Shown piece after piece: positions 1 to 7,554 of a stretch of 64,000 nucleotides of DNA. Origin of the DNA: Nocardia sp. NBC_01503 (GTDB taxonomy: Bacteria > Actinomycetota > Actinomycetes > Mycobacteriales > Mycobacteriaceae); the NCBI RefSeq assembly GCF_036327755.1, contig NZ_CP109596.1, forward strand, positions 2,294,001 to 2,358,000. The letters run 5' to 3'. The translations under genes and the position numbers were made by a program. The first letter of the stretch is position 1. Each line of letters starts with the position of its first letter. Below the pieces are notes generated by a model. That model searched no databases. It was not told the origin of the DNA and saw only the letters and a list, made by a program, of their open reading frames with translations.

Positions 1-15
1 GCACAACCGTCTGAT

Positions 16-531
16 TCAGATATTCGGCCGGTCCAGATCCTGCCACTGCGTCGCGGTCGATCCCTCGGCCGCGCGATTACGGCGGGTCCACGCGTCCGGA
101 TCGTGCAGCAGTTCGTCCAGGAAGGACGGGAGCAGGTCGTGCGCGATATCGGCGATGGTCACCCGTTCGAGTACGGCGCGGATATTCACCCGCAGGCCGA
201 TCCACACCCGCTGCAGCGGTTCGGCCGCTCCGGCGTAGCTGACATCCTCCGGGCGCTGTCCGCGCACCGAGGCGAGTGGTCCCTCGACCGCGCGAATGAC
301 ATCGGCGATGCTGATTTCACCGGCGGATCGGGCGAGCCGATATCCGCCGTCCGGGCCGCGCCGACTGGTCACCAATTTGCCGCGCCGCAGATCCGCGACA
401 ACCGATTCCAGCACCTTCGGTGGAATGTCCTGTGCCGCGGAGATGGCATCGGCCTTCACCGAATCCGATTGCGCCTTCGCGATTTCCACGAGGGTGCGCA
501 CCGCGTAATCGACCTTCGCGGTGATGTGCAC
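16..531 (-). CDS. Rrf2-family transcriptional regulator
   Basis: A 171-residue DNA-binding repressor of the Rrf2 type. The N-terminus (MHITAKVDYAVRTLVEIA) and the winged helix followed by the wing motif RRGPDGGYRLAR (about residues 58-70) are characteristic. The start is GTG at 531 with AGGAG about six bases upstream. The effector half (residues 85-120) has no cysteines, so unlike IscR or NsrR it should not carry an Fe-S cluster; it probably responds to another ligand or to redox through other means. It lies 36 bp downstream of a TetR gene on the same strand. The target is unknown. Family assignment is secure, the physiological role is not. Confidence 0.9.
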   Translation of the reverse strand: MHITAKVDYAVRTLVEIAKAQSDSVKADAISAAQDIPPKVLESVVADLRRGKLVTSRRGPDGGYRLARSAGEISIADVIRAVEGPLASVRGQRPEDVSYAGAAEPLQRVWIGLRVNIRAVLERVTIADIAHDLLPSFLDELLHDPDAWTRRNRAAEGSTATQWQDLDRPNI

Positions 532-567
532 TTCGCTCTCCTGATCTCGTCGGCGGCGAACGAAACC

Positions 568-1155
568 TTATCGCGGCGAATTCAATACACCGAGCGCGGC
601 TTCCAGTAGCACGCCGCCGATCAACTCCTCGGAGGCATTGGGGACGCTCTCCTGCGACATGAGCGCGGCGCTGAGCACCTGCATGGCCGCGGCGGCGCGC
701 AGCGTGGTCTCGTCATCCGCACCGGGTCCGGCGAGCCATCGGCACATGCGGCGGCTGAGTTCGATCATGTCCGGATAGCGGTCGCCGAGGGCATTGAGGA
801 TGGCGACCGTATCGCGCATGCAGAGAGTGCCGGCGGTACGATGCCCGAGAATGGATCGCAGGTGTGATTCCAGTACCTCGCGCACGGTCTGCGGCGAATG
901 CGGAATTTCGTCGAGGCTCTCCACCAACTCACGTAGGTCGTCGACCATCGGCTGGATTATCGCTATGAGCAAATCCACTTTGGAGGCGTAGTGATAGTAG
1001 AGCGATGCCTTTGTGATTCCCACCGCATCGGCCACCTCGCGCAGACTGCTCTGCTCGAACCCTTTGCTGGTAAATAACTCGATCGCAGCGTCGCGGATCG
1101 CGTCTTTCGTACTTCTACCTGCGACAACAGTTCCCGCGATACTTCGACCCACCAT
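568..1155 (-). CDS. TetR-family repressor, divergent from the MMPL exporter
   Basis: A 195-residue TetR regulator with an N-terminal helix-turn-helix (DAVGITKASLYYHYASK, about residues 45-61) and a helical ligand domain. The start is uncertain: ATG at 1164 directly abuts GAGAGG, while ATG at 1155 has that sequence about ten bases upstream, so 1155 is preferred. The gene is transcribed away from the MMPL transporter at 1299, and the space between holds one strong palindrome (1239-1262). The simplest reading is a local repressor of the exporter and of itself that is released by a toxic or lipid-like ligand. The ligand cannot be told from sequence. Confidence 0.9.
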   Translation of the reverse strand: MVGRSIAGTVVAGRSTKDAIRDAAIELFTSKGFEQSSLREVADAVGITKASLYYHYASKVDLLIAIIQPMVDDLRELVESLDEIPHSPQTVREVLESHLRSILGHRTAGTLCMRDTVAILNALGDRYPDMIELSRRMCRWLAGPGADDETTLRAAAAMQVLSAALMSQESVPNASEELIGGVLLEAALGVLNSPR

Positions 1156-1238
1156 ATGCCCCATCCTCTCACCAGGCGCCGTGGCGCGAGTGCCGCCGGA
1201 AAAGTTGAGGTTGTTCCTCCGGTTAATTCATAGGTAGT

Positions 1239-1262
1239 CTACCTACCGCACGGTAGGCAGAA
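1239..1262. promoter_or_regulatory. Palindromic TetR operator upstream of the MMPL gene
   Basis: Inverted repeat with 11-bp arms around a CA centre: TCTACCTACCG and CGGTAGGCAGA, which match at 10 of 11 positions. It ends 36 bp before the GTG start of the MMPL exporter and lies about 85 bp upstream of the divergent TetR gene, where a shared promoter would be. Size and symmetry fit a TetR dimer site. Binding by the adjacent TetR protein is inferred. Confidence 0.75.
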
Positions 1263-1298
1263 AATCATCGCCCCGAACACATTGCCAGGAGAACCTCT

Positions 1299-3638
1299 GT
1301 GTCCGTTTACCTCTATCGGTGGGGAAAGTTCGCCTTCCGCCGAAAATGGCTCGTCATCGGAGTGTGGCTGCTAGCGCTGATCGTCATCGGCGGCGTCGGC
1401 GGCTCCCTCGCCAAACCCTTCCAGGACAGTTTCAATATGCCCGGCCTCCCCTCGGAGCGGGCAACCGAGATCCTCGACAAACACTTCCCCGGCGCCTCCG
1501 CCGACTTCGACCCCGACGCGGTCACCGGCACCTACGTGATCGGCGCACCCGCGGGCGAGAAGCTCACCGACCCGAAGAACGCCGCCGCGCTGCAGGCCTT
1601 CGTGGACAAGCTGAACGGACTCGACATCGTCGACAAGTCCGTGCCGGCGGTGAATCCCATCAACGTCACCAAGAAGATCGGCGAACCCGCCAAGATCGAC
1701 TGCCTCAGCAGTGGCGATCGCGGTTCCTCGGACTTCTCGGGCATCTGCTCCAGCGCACCGCTCAATGTGCTCAACAAACAGACCCCCGACTCGGTCGCCA
1801 CCGTCAAGGCGAAGTACGCCATCGCCAAGTTCTCGGACATCACCAAAGATGACCAGACCAAGGCGTACGACATCGGCGACGACGCACGCGCCAGCGGGCT
1901 CACCGTCGAACTGACCGGCTCCATCGCACAGGAGCAGGGCGGATCACAGGGCACCTCCGAGATGATCGGCATCGCCGTCGCACTAGTGGTCATGATGGTC
2001 GGCTTCGGCGCGGTCGTCGCGGCCTTCGTGCCCATCCTCACCGCGCTCGTCGGTGTCGGCACCGCCATCTCCATCATCATGTTCGGCACACACTGGCTGA
2101 CCGTGCCGACCTTCACGCCGATTCTGGCGTCCATGATCGGCCTGGCGCTCTCCATCGACTACGCCATGTTCATCGTCTCCAGGTACAAACATGAACTGGC
2201 CGTATCGAATTCGCCGGAAGAGGCGGCGGGCACCGCTGTCGGCACCGCCGGATCCGCGGTCATCTTCGCCGGTCTGACGGTCATCATCGCGCTGGCGGGC
2301 CTGGCCTTCGTCGGCGTCAGCTTCCTGACCTACATGGGTATCTTCGGCGCGGTCTCCGCCTTCATGGCGGTACTGGTCGCGGTCACCCTGATGCCCGCGC
2401 TGATGGGTGCGTTCGGCCGCTTCCTGTTCAAGCCGAAGCTGCCGCTGGTCGCCAAGCACGATCCCGAGGACGAGAACTCGACCACCAACGGTCAGCGCTT
2501 CGCCCGGCTCATCGGCAAGGCGCCGGCGCTGACGCTCGCCATCTCGGTGGTGCTGCTCGGCCTGCTGGCCGCGCCCGCGCTCAATATGCAGCTCGGTCTG
2601 CCCGGCGGCGACTCCATGCCCAAGGATTCGACGCTGCGCAAGGCGTACGACCTGCAGACCGCCGGATTCGGTGAAGGCTCCAACGGCACCCTCATGGTCG
2701 CCGTCGACCTGAGCAAGACACCGTCGGATCAGCGCACCGAGGCGCTCAACGCACTGCGCTCGAAGCTGGACTCCTACCAGGGTGAAGGCGGGCTGGACTA
2801 CCTGACCTTCGCGCAGACCAGCAAGGACGGCGAAGGCGCGCTCTTCATGGCGGTGCCCAAGGCCGGGCCGAACGACAAGGTCACCAAGGACCTGGTCAAA
2901 CACGCCCGCGATGCCGAATCGGAGTTCAACGACCGGTACGGCATGGAGTACGGAATCACCGGCACCACAGCCATTTACGCGGATGTGTCGGCGGGTCTGC
3001 TGAGCAAGATCGTGCCCTATCTGGCGATCGTGGCGGGCGCGGCATTCCTGCTGCTGATCCTGGTGTTCCGCTCGATCCTGGTACCGCTCACCGCGGCGCT
3101 CGGCTTCCTGCTGTCCATGGCGGCCACCTTCGGCGCGACCGTGCTCATCTTCCAGGAGGGCAAGTTCAACCTGGTCGAGGCGCATCCGCTGGTGTCATTC
3201 CTGCCGATCATGTTGATCGGCTTGGTATTCGGCCTCGCCATGGACTATCAGGTGTTCCTGGTGACCCGTATGCGTGAGGAGTACGTGCACGGCAAGTCCG
3301 CCAAGGACGCCATGATCAGCGGCTACCACCACGGTGCGCGGGTGGTGACCTCCGCGGCCATCATCATGATCTCGGTCTTCAGCGCCTTCATGCTGGAGCC
3401 GAATGTGGTGGCCAAGTCCATGGGCTTCGCCATGGCGGCGGGCGTCCTGCTCGATGCCTTCGTGGTCCGCATGGTGCTCATCCCGTCCCTGCTGGTCCTG
3501 ATGGGCAAGTGGGCGTGGTGGATTCCGAAGTGGCTCGATCGCGTCCTGCCCGATATCGACGTGGAGGGCGCCAAGCTCGCGGCGCTCAAGGAGTCCTCGG
3601 CTCCGGTCGCACTCGACAAGGAACCGGCGGGCGTCTAG
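1299..3638 (+). CDS. MMPL-family RND transporter
   Basis: A 779-residue inner-membrane transporter of the MmpL/RND superfamily. It has the usual duplicated layout: one N-terminal membrane helix (about 14-36), a large periplasmic domain (about 40-210), a block of helices with the proton-relay motif SIDYAMF (Asp288-Tyr289), a second periplasmic domain, and a second block with MDYQVF (Asp649-Tyr650). These Asp-Tyr pairs match the proton path described for MmpL3. The start is GTG with AGGAGA about six bases upstream. In mycolata such proteins export lipids or drugs. Regulation by the divergent TetR through the palindrome at 1239 is likely. The substrate is unknown. A terminator hairpin follows. 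Confidence 0.93.
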   Translation: MSVYLYRWGKFAFRRKWLVIGVWLLALIVIGGVGGSLAKPFQDSFNMPGLPSERATEILDKHFPGASADFDPDAVTGTYVIGAPAGEKLTDPKNAAALQAFVDKLNGLDIVDKSVPAVNPINVTKKIGEPAKIDCLSSGDRGSSDFSGICSSAPLNVLNKQTPDSVATVKAKYAIAKFSDITKDDQTKAYDIGDDARASGLTVELTGSIAQEQGGSQGTSEMIGIAVALVVMMVGFGAVVAAFVPILTALVGVGTAISIIMFGTHWLTVPTFTPILASMIGLALSIDYAMFIVSRYKHELAVSNSPEEAAGTAVGTAGSAVIFAGLTVIIALAGLAFVGVSFLTYMGIFGAVSAFMAVLVAVTLMPALMGAFGRFLFKPKLPLVAKHDPEDENSTTNGQRFARLIGKAPALTLAISVVLLGLLAAPALNMQLGLPGGDSMPKDSTLRKAYDLQTAGFGEGSNGTLMVAVDLSKTPSDQRTEALNALRSKLDSYQGEGGLDYLTFAQTSKDGEGALFMAVPKAGPNDKVTKDLVKHARDAESEFNDRYGMEYGITGTTAIYADVSAGLLSKIVPYLAIVAGAAFLLLILVFRSILVPLTAALGFLLSMAATFGATVLIFQEGKFNLVEAHPLVSFLPIMLIGLVFGLAMDYQVFLVTRMREEYVHGKSAKDAMISGYHHGARVVTSAAIIMISVFSAFMLEPNVVAKSMGFAMAAGVLLDAFVVRMVLIPSLLVLMGKWAWWIPKWLDRVLPDIDVEGAKLAALKESSAPVALDKEPAGV

Positions 3639-3651
3639 TCCCACTTGCCGA

Positions 3652-3695
3652 AAAGCCCTGCCCCGCATCTGGATTCAGGTGTGGGGCCGTGCTTT
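3652..3695. terminator. Bidirectional terminator hairpin
   Basis: Imperfect long hairpin whose outer arms are AAAGC and GCTTT, with GCCCC/GGGGC and CTG/CAG pairs inside and the loop GATT. It lies between the convergent ends of the MMPL gene (3638) and the winged-helix gene (3724) and could serve both strands. Confidence 0.65.
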
Positions 3696-3723
3696 ACCTG
3701 TCCGGCAGCGTTTTTCGAGCGGG

Positions 3724-4164
3724 TCACGCGCGGGCCAGCTCCTCGGACATGCGCGCGGTGATGGCCGTCAGCACGCGGGCCGCGATCTCCAGTTCCTCTT
3801 GGGAGACCACGCCGTAGGCCGGGTCCAGGATCTTGCCCGACGCGGCGCGCACCCGTGCGACCATTTCGCGGCCGGCCGCGTTGATTTGCACTTCATCGCC
3901 GGGAAGCATTGCCAGTAGGCCCTTTTCGATCAGGGCCGCGGCCGCCCGCTCGACCTCGTTTGGCTCCCACCGGGTCATTCCGGCGACCCGTGCGATATGT
4001 GCGACGCGCGGCACCGCGACGCCCGCGGCCAGGGCCTGATTCAGGGTGATCCACTGCCGCTCGTCCAGGGTGGTCCCGGTCAGGGCACGGGCCAGGATCG
4101 CGGTGTGGTGCTTCTCGGCCTGGCCGATGATCGCGGGGTTCAGGGTCGGGGCGGTGGTGGTCAT
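3724..4164 (-). CDS. MarR-like winged-helix regulator
   Basis: A 146-residue helical protein with a central winged-helix region (about residues 55-100, ...VAHIARVAGMTRWEPNEVERA) and flanking helices, most like the MarR group. The start is placed at ATG 4164 because GAGGAG lies about six bases upstream; an upstream ATG at 4224 would add twenty residues with no ribosome binding site and would run into the operator region. It diverges from a TetR gene at 4295, and three CAGTTC/GAACTG half-sites lie between them. Whether it regulates, or is only regulated by, the TetR protein cannot be told. Confidence 0.75.
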   Translation of the reverse strand: MTTTAPTLNPAIIGQAEKHHTAILARALTGTTLDERQWITLNQALAAGVAVPRVAHIARVAGMTRWEPNEVERAAAALIEKGLLAMLPGDEVQINAAGREMVARVRAASGKILDPAYGVVSQEELEIAARVLTAITARMSEELARA

Positions 4165-4215
4165 TTCGAGCTCCTCGTTCAAGGGTTCCGTTCGGCGTAC
4201 AGCAATCATGACACC

Positions 4216-4272
4216 CAGTTCCAAAAGTGTGCAAGTACCAATTTGAACTGAGTCCCTAGAGCTACTCAGTTC
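4216..4272. promoter_or_regulatory. Cluster of CAGTTC/GAACTG half-sites between divergent regulators
   Basis: A perfect 8-bp inverted repeat, GAACTGAG (4245-4252) and CTCAGTTC (4265-4272), separated by 12 bp, plus a third copy CAGTTCC at about 4216-4222 that pairs with TTTGAACTG. The right arm lies about 22 bp before the ATG of the TetR gene at 4295, at a position suited to block its promoter. It is the likely operator of the divergent pair; occupancy is inferred. Confidence 0.6.
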
Positions 4273-4294
4273 CGTTCTCGGTTATGCTTGCGCC

Positions 4295-4927
4295 ATGACC
4301 GTCGACGACCGCACACTGCCGCTGCGCGAACGCAAACGGCTGCGCACCCGCCGCGCCCTGGCCGATGTCGCATTGCGGCTCTTCACCGAACAGGGCTTCG
4401 ACGCCACCCGGGTGGAGCAGTTGGTCGAAGAGGCCGAGGTCTCGCGCAGCACCTTCTTCCGCACCTTCCCCACCAAAGAGGCCGCCGCCACCGAAGCGGA
4501 GACCGAACTGTGGTCGAATTACATTGCGGCACTGGAGGATCGAGAGATCGCCGGGCCGATCCTCGGCGAACTGCGGGACACACTCACCACCGCGACCGAA
4601 GCGTTGCCACCGGATTGGGATCAGCGCTATATCGCCACCCGCCGCCTGGTCCTGACCGCACCCACCCTGATGGGCCATGTCGACTATTACCGCTCGGGCG
4701 TTGAGAAGCAGGTAATCGACTGTCTCACAACCAAACTCGGCCTCACACCGGATGATCTGCGCCCGCATATCCTGGCCGAGCTGACCACCACGGCCTGGAG
4801 TATCGCCGGGCGCGCCTGGGTCGGCACCGATGGCGACGGCGGCCGCGCCGCGCTCATCGACCGCCTGCACAATGCCTTCGCGGCCATTCCGACCGCCCTG
4901 GAACTCACCGCCGGCAAGGCCGGGTAG
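4295..4927 (+). CDS. TetR-family regulator
   Basis: A 210-residue TetR protein. The N-terminus has a clear DNA-binding domain with helix-turn-helix VEQLVEEAEVSRSTFFRTFPTK (about residues 38-59; the FFRTFP variant is typical of the subgroup), followed by a helical ligand-binding region with ...LTAPTLMGHVDYYRSG. There is no Shine-Dalgarno sequence; a TATGCT element lies a few bases upstream of the ATG, so the transcript may be leaderless. It is divergent from the winged-helix gene and followed after 67 bp by a glyoxalase-like gene, either of which may be a target. Confidence 0.9.
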   Translation: MTVDDRTLPLRERKRLRTRRALADVALRLFTEQGFDATRVEQLVEEAEVSRSTFFRTFPTKEAAATEAETELWSNYIAALEDREIAGPILGELRDTLTTATEALPPDWDQRYIATRRLVLTAPTLMGHVDYYRSGVEKQVIDCLTTKLGLTPDDLRPHILAELTTTAWSIAGRAWVGTDGDGGRAALIDRLHNAFAAIPTALELTAGKAG

Positions 4928-4994
4928 AACCAGTCCGCGAAGCGATCAGGAATCGAGAAGCGCCGGGGTACCCCCGCCCCATAACGTAGTTCTC

Positions 4995-5627
4995 ATGAAC
5001 ATCACCGCAGCTCAGACCGCCATCCCCGCCGTCACCCTGGAGGCCCCCGACGCCGCCGCGACCGAGGCGTTCTACGCCGCGGCGTTCGGCCTCGGTGACA
5101 AGATCCGGGTGCGCGCCTCGCAGGCCCCGACCTCCGGCTTCCGCGGCTTCGTCCTCTCGCTGGTGGTTTCCCAGCCGAGCACGGTCGACAGCCTCATCGG
5201 CACCGCCCTCGATGCGGGCGCGACCGTGATCAAGCCCGCCAAGAAGAGCTTCTGGGGCTACGGCGGTGTCATCCAGGCGCCGGACGGCGTGCTCTGGAAG
5301 ATCGCCACCTCCAACAAGAAGGACAGCGGCCCGCTCACCCGCGAGGTCGACGACATCGTCATCCTGCTCGGCGTCGAGAATGTGAAGGCCACCAAGCAGT
5401 TCTACATCGATCAGGGTCTGCCCGTCGCCAAGAGCTTCGGCAGCAAGTACGTCGAGTTCGAGGCCCCGGCCGGTTCGATCAAGCTGGCTCTCTACAGCCG
5501 CAAGTTCGCCGCCAAGGACGCGGGCGTCGACCCCGAGGGCACCGGCGCACATCGCTTCGCCATCAACACCAACGCCGCCCCCTGCACCGACCTGGACGGC
5601 TTCGATTGGGAGACCACCGGAGCCTGA
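4995..5627 (+). CDS. Glyoxalase/VOC-fold protein
   Basis: A 210-residue protein built of two vicinal-oxygen-chelate halves: residues about 8-105 (start of fold AVTLEAPDAAATEAFYAAAF) and about 115-205 (DDIVILLGVENVKATKQFYI). The ATG at 4995 is chosen because it begins the first fold; an open frame continues upstream but overlaps the TetR gene. Proteins of this sort include glyoxalases, dioxygenases and antibiotic-binding proteins; metal-ligand residues are not obvious enough here to select among them. It follows the TetR gene in the same direction and may share its regulation. Confidence 0.85.
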   Translation: MNITAAQTAIPAVTLEAPDAAATEAFYAAAFGLGDKIRVRASQAPTSGFRGFVLSLVVSQPSTVDSLIGTALDAGATVIKPAKKSFWGYGGVIQAPDGVLWKIATSNKKDSGPLTREVDDIVILLGVENVKATKQFYIDQGLPVAKSFGSKYVEFEAPAGSIKLALYSRKFAAKDAGVDPEGTGAHRFAINTNAAPCTDLDGFDWETTGA

Positions 5628-5660
5628 GCAAGAATGCCGAGGCGCTCCAACCCGTCCCAG

Positions 5661-5692
5661 TGATACCAAAATGGTTCACCCACGTGGTATCA
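5661..5692. promoter_or_regulatory. Operator palindrome of the Fic/Doc toxin-antitoxin operon
   Basis: TGATACC (5661-5667) and GGTATCA (5686-5692) form an inverted repeat; inside are the smaller palindromes ACCAAAATGGT and CCACGTGG. The right arm overlaps a TATCAT -10-like element only eight bases before the antitoxin ATG. This suits autoregulation of a leaderless transcript by the antitoxin alone or the complex. Confidence 0.65.
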
Positions 5693-5699
5693 TTTCGGT

Positions 5700-5912
5700 A
5701 TGACTAAGACGATGAGTGTTCGATTCCCCGACGAGACCAAGGCTCGCCTTGAGCAGGCCGCCGAGGCTTCGCATATCTCCGCCAACGCTGCCGTGGTGCA
5801 GGCCGTGGAGCAGTGGGCCGCGCAGCAGACTCGCGCAGCTTTGGTCGCCGAGGCCGCTGACGAGGTGTTCGCACGTCGCGCCGGCCTGTTCAAGCGGTTG
5901 GCCGACGCATGA
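5700..5912 (+). CDS. Antitoxin of a Fic/Doc toxin-antitoxin pair (ribbon-helix-helix type)
   Basis: A 70-residue protein starting MTKTMSVRFPDETKARLEQA. The short beta strand followed by two helices is a ribbon-helix-helix DNA-binding unit, and the C-terminal tail (about residues 45-70) should wrap the toxin. It overlaps the downstream doc-like gene by four bases (ATGA), so translation is coupled. No Shine-Dalgarno sequence precedes the ATG; an alternative start is ATG 5712 (MSVRFP). Its role as antitoxin follows from partner and size; it is not closely like phage P1 Phd. Confidence 0.85.
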   Translation: MTKTMSVRFPDETKARLEQAAEASHISANAAVVQAVEQWAAQQTRAALVAEAADEVFARRAGLFKRLADA

Positions 5913-6280
5913 TCTACCTGACCCCGGAGGACATTGTGAACCTCAATGCCCGCCACCTGGGTGGCACTGCGGCCGTACGCGACGCGGGGCTGGTGGCTTC
6001 CTCCGCGGGTCGTCCCTCCTCTGGGATGTTCGGAACCGATGCTTACCCCACACTGCAGCTGAAAGCCGCTGCGCTGCTTCACTCTTTGATCTGCAATCAC
6101 GGGTTCGTGGACGGCAACAGACGCACCGCGTGGTCCGCTATGGAAATCATGCTGTGGATCAACGGCCGCTACTTTTCCGCGCTGTCCGAGGATGAGGCGT
6201 TCGACCTGGTGCACCTGGTGGCGACCGATTCGGAGATGGACGTCGAGAAGATCGCCGAAGCCCTGCGGATCGAGAGCTAG
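5909..6280 (+). CDS. doc: Fic/Doc-family toxin
   Basis: A 123-residue Fic-fold protein of the Doc subgroup (doc of P1 is 126 residues). The active-site loop HGFVDGNRR (residues 64-72) carries the catalytic His64, Asp68 and the Asn/Arg residues that bind nucleotide phosphate. Doc phosphorylates elongation factor Tu and arrests translation; full-length Fic proteins AMPylate instead. The consensus here is HxFxDGNRR, with Arg at the position of the usual Lys, as in many Doc homologues. It is coupled to the antitoxin gene by an ATGA overlap and lies about 75 bp from a tRNA-Ser gene, a frequent landing site for mobile modules. Confidence 0.92.
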   Translation: MIYLTPEDIVNLNARHLGGTAAVRDAGLVASSAGRPSSGMFGTDAYPTLQLKAAALLHSLICNHGFVDGNRRTAWSAMEIMLWINGRYFSALSEDEAFDLVHLVATDSEMDVEKIAEALRIES

Positions 6281-6312
6281 GCCAGAACACACCTGAACTG
6301 TTGCGGATACGA

Positions 6313-6348
6313 AAAGCCCCTCACCTGGAATTTCAGGTGAGGGGCTTT
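6313..6348. terminator. Bidirectional terminator between doc and tRNA-Ser(CGA)
   Basis: Perfect 15-bp stem, AAAGCCCCTCACCTG (6313-6327) and CAGGTGAGGGGCTTT (6334-6348), loop GAATTT. It lies downstream of the doc gene (+) and of the tRNA (-), with T-rich flanks on both sides. Confidence 0.85.
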
Positions 6349-6354
6349 CTCAGC

Positions 6355-6441
6355 GGTGGCGGAGGGATTTGAACCCTCGGAGGGGGGTTACCCCTCACAC
6401 GCTTTCGAGGCGTGCTCCTTAGGCCGCTCGGACACGCCACC
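6355..6441 (-). tRNA. tRNA-Ser(CGA)
   Basis: An 87-nt cloverleaf on the minus strand: acceptor GGTGGCG paired with CGCCACC, long variable arm typical of serine tRNA, T-loop TTCAAAT, and anticodon CGA in the loop CTCGAAA. The CCA end is not encoded. A strong hairpin terminator follows at 6348-6313. Confidence 0.95.
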
Positions 6442-6495
6442 GCCGGTGACTTTACCGGACCGGGCGCCCAATACTGAAATCGCCTGCGGAGGGGA

Positions 6496-6951
6496 TCAGT
6501 GGCGCTGGGTTTTGAAGAAATCGTCGAGGAGGGCGACGCATTCGGATTCGAGGATGCCGCCTCGGACTTGGGGACGGTGGTTGAGACGTCGGTCACGGAC
6601 CACGTCCCAGAGTGAGCCGACGGCACCGGTTTTCGGTTCCCAGGCGCCGAAGATCACTTTGCCCACGCGGGACAGGACCAGGGCGCCCGCGCACATGGTG
6701 CAGGGCTCGAGGGTTACCGCGAGGGTCGCGTCCTCGAGACGCCAGCCGTCGCCGTTCACCTTGGCGGCGGCGCGCAGCGCCAAGACCTCCGCGTGCGCGG
6801 TCGGGTCGCCGAGGGCCTCGCGGGCATTCGCCGCGCGCGCCAGTTCCCGGCCCGCGCTGTCGAAGACGACAGCGCCGACGGGTACGTCACGAGGATCCGC
6901 GGCGGCCGCCGCTTCGATGGCCGCGCGGATCATTTCCTCGTCGGAGGGCAT
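6496..6951 (-). CDS. tadA: tRNA-specific adenosine deaminase
   Basis: A 151-residue zinc-dependent deaminase that converts A34 to inosine in the anticodon of tRNA-Arg(ACG). The zinc site is visible as HAE (His53, Glu55 the proton shuttle) and PCTMC (Cys84, Cys87); VPVGAVVFD and the GS.WDVVRDRRLNHRP segment also fit TadA. Its only standard substrate, tRNA-Arg(ACG), is encoded at 14316 in this window. The next gene on the strand begins five bases after the preceding stop, so the two form an operon in the order tadA-associated gene, then tadA. Confidence 0.95.
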   Translation of the reverse strand: MPSDEEMIRAAIEAAAAADPRDVPVGAVVFDSAGRELARAANAREALGDPTAHAEVLALRAAAKVNGDGWRLEDATLAVTLEPCTMCAGALVLSRVGKVIFGAWEPKTGAVGSLWDVVRDRRLNHRPQVRGGILESECVALLDDFFKTQRH

Positions 6952-6956
6952 ACCGG

Positions 6957-7496
6957 TCAGCGCGGGAGCTTGTCCAGGACCGCCGAGAATTCATTGGCGA
7001 AGCCGAGGCGCTGGGCGACCATACCGAGCTGTTCGTCCGGGTAGAGGTCGGTTTCGGCGAGGATGACGCTCAGCACCGGTTCGGGCAGGCCGAGATCGGA
7101 GAGCACACCGAGGTCACCCTCCTCCCAGGGCTCGATATCGTCGAGTTCGTCCGGATCGATATCCGGGATCTCGATATTCAACTCCTCCAGCACATCGGCG
7201 GCGATGTCGTAGTCGATGGCCGCGGTCGCGTCCGAGAGCAGGATTCTGCTCCCGGTCGGGCCGGGACGGAGGATGATGAAGAACTCATCGTCGATATCGA
7301 GCAGGCCGAATACCGCGCCGGAAGCTCGCAGCTCACGCAATTCGGCCTCGGCCGCGGACAGACTGGAGAGCGCAGCCGCACTCAGCGGCGTAACTTTCCA
7401 ATCGGCTTCTTCGCGGACAACCGCCACTGCGAACCCTTCCACGTCGTCGTACTCATCCGACGCCGCCCTGTTCGTGCTCGAGCGCTGTGCTGCCAT
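6957..7496 (-). CDS. tRNA adenosine deaminase-associated protein
   Basis: A 179-residue acidic protein regularly found immediately upstream of tadA in actinomycetes. It starts MAAQRSSTNRAASDEYDDVE and has an unusual density of Asp/Glu, notably IPDIDPDELDDIEPWEEGD (about residues 120-138). It has no membrane segment and no catalytic motif I can name. Its stop lies five bases before the tadA start, which implies co-translation and perhaps a physical partner role. ATG 7496 is chosen; the longer open frame upstream is a shadow of tyrA on the other strand. Confidence 0.85.
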   Translation of the reverse strand: MAAQRSSTNRAASDEYDDVEGFAVAVVREEADWKVTPLSAAALSSLSAAEAELRELRASGAVFGLLDIDDEFFIILRPGPTGSRILLSDATAAIDYDIAADVLEELNIEIPDIDPDELDDIEPWEEGDLGVLSDLGLPEPVLSVILAETDLYPDEQLGMVAQRLGFANEFSAVLDKLPR

Positions 7497-7554
7497 GGGC
7501 GCAACGGTAGTCCGCTTCGGGGTAAATGTTGAAGTCGTATGCGAATCTGGTGGT

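Noticed and set aside
1983..3185. Long open frame of 400 codons on the minus strand inside the MMPL gene
   Set aside because: The product is low-complexity (His, Gln, Asp, Arg-rich) and mirrors the codon bias of the MMPL gene, whose membrane-transporter domains are unmistakable.
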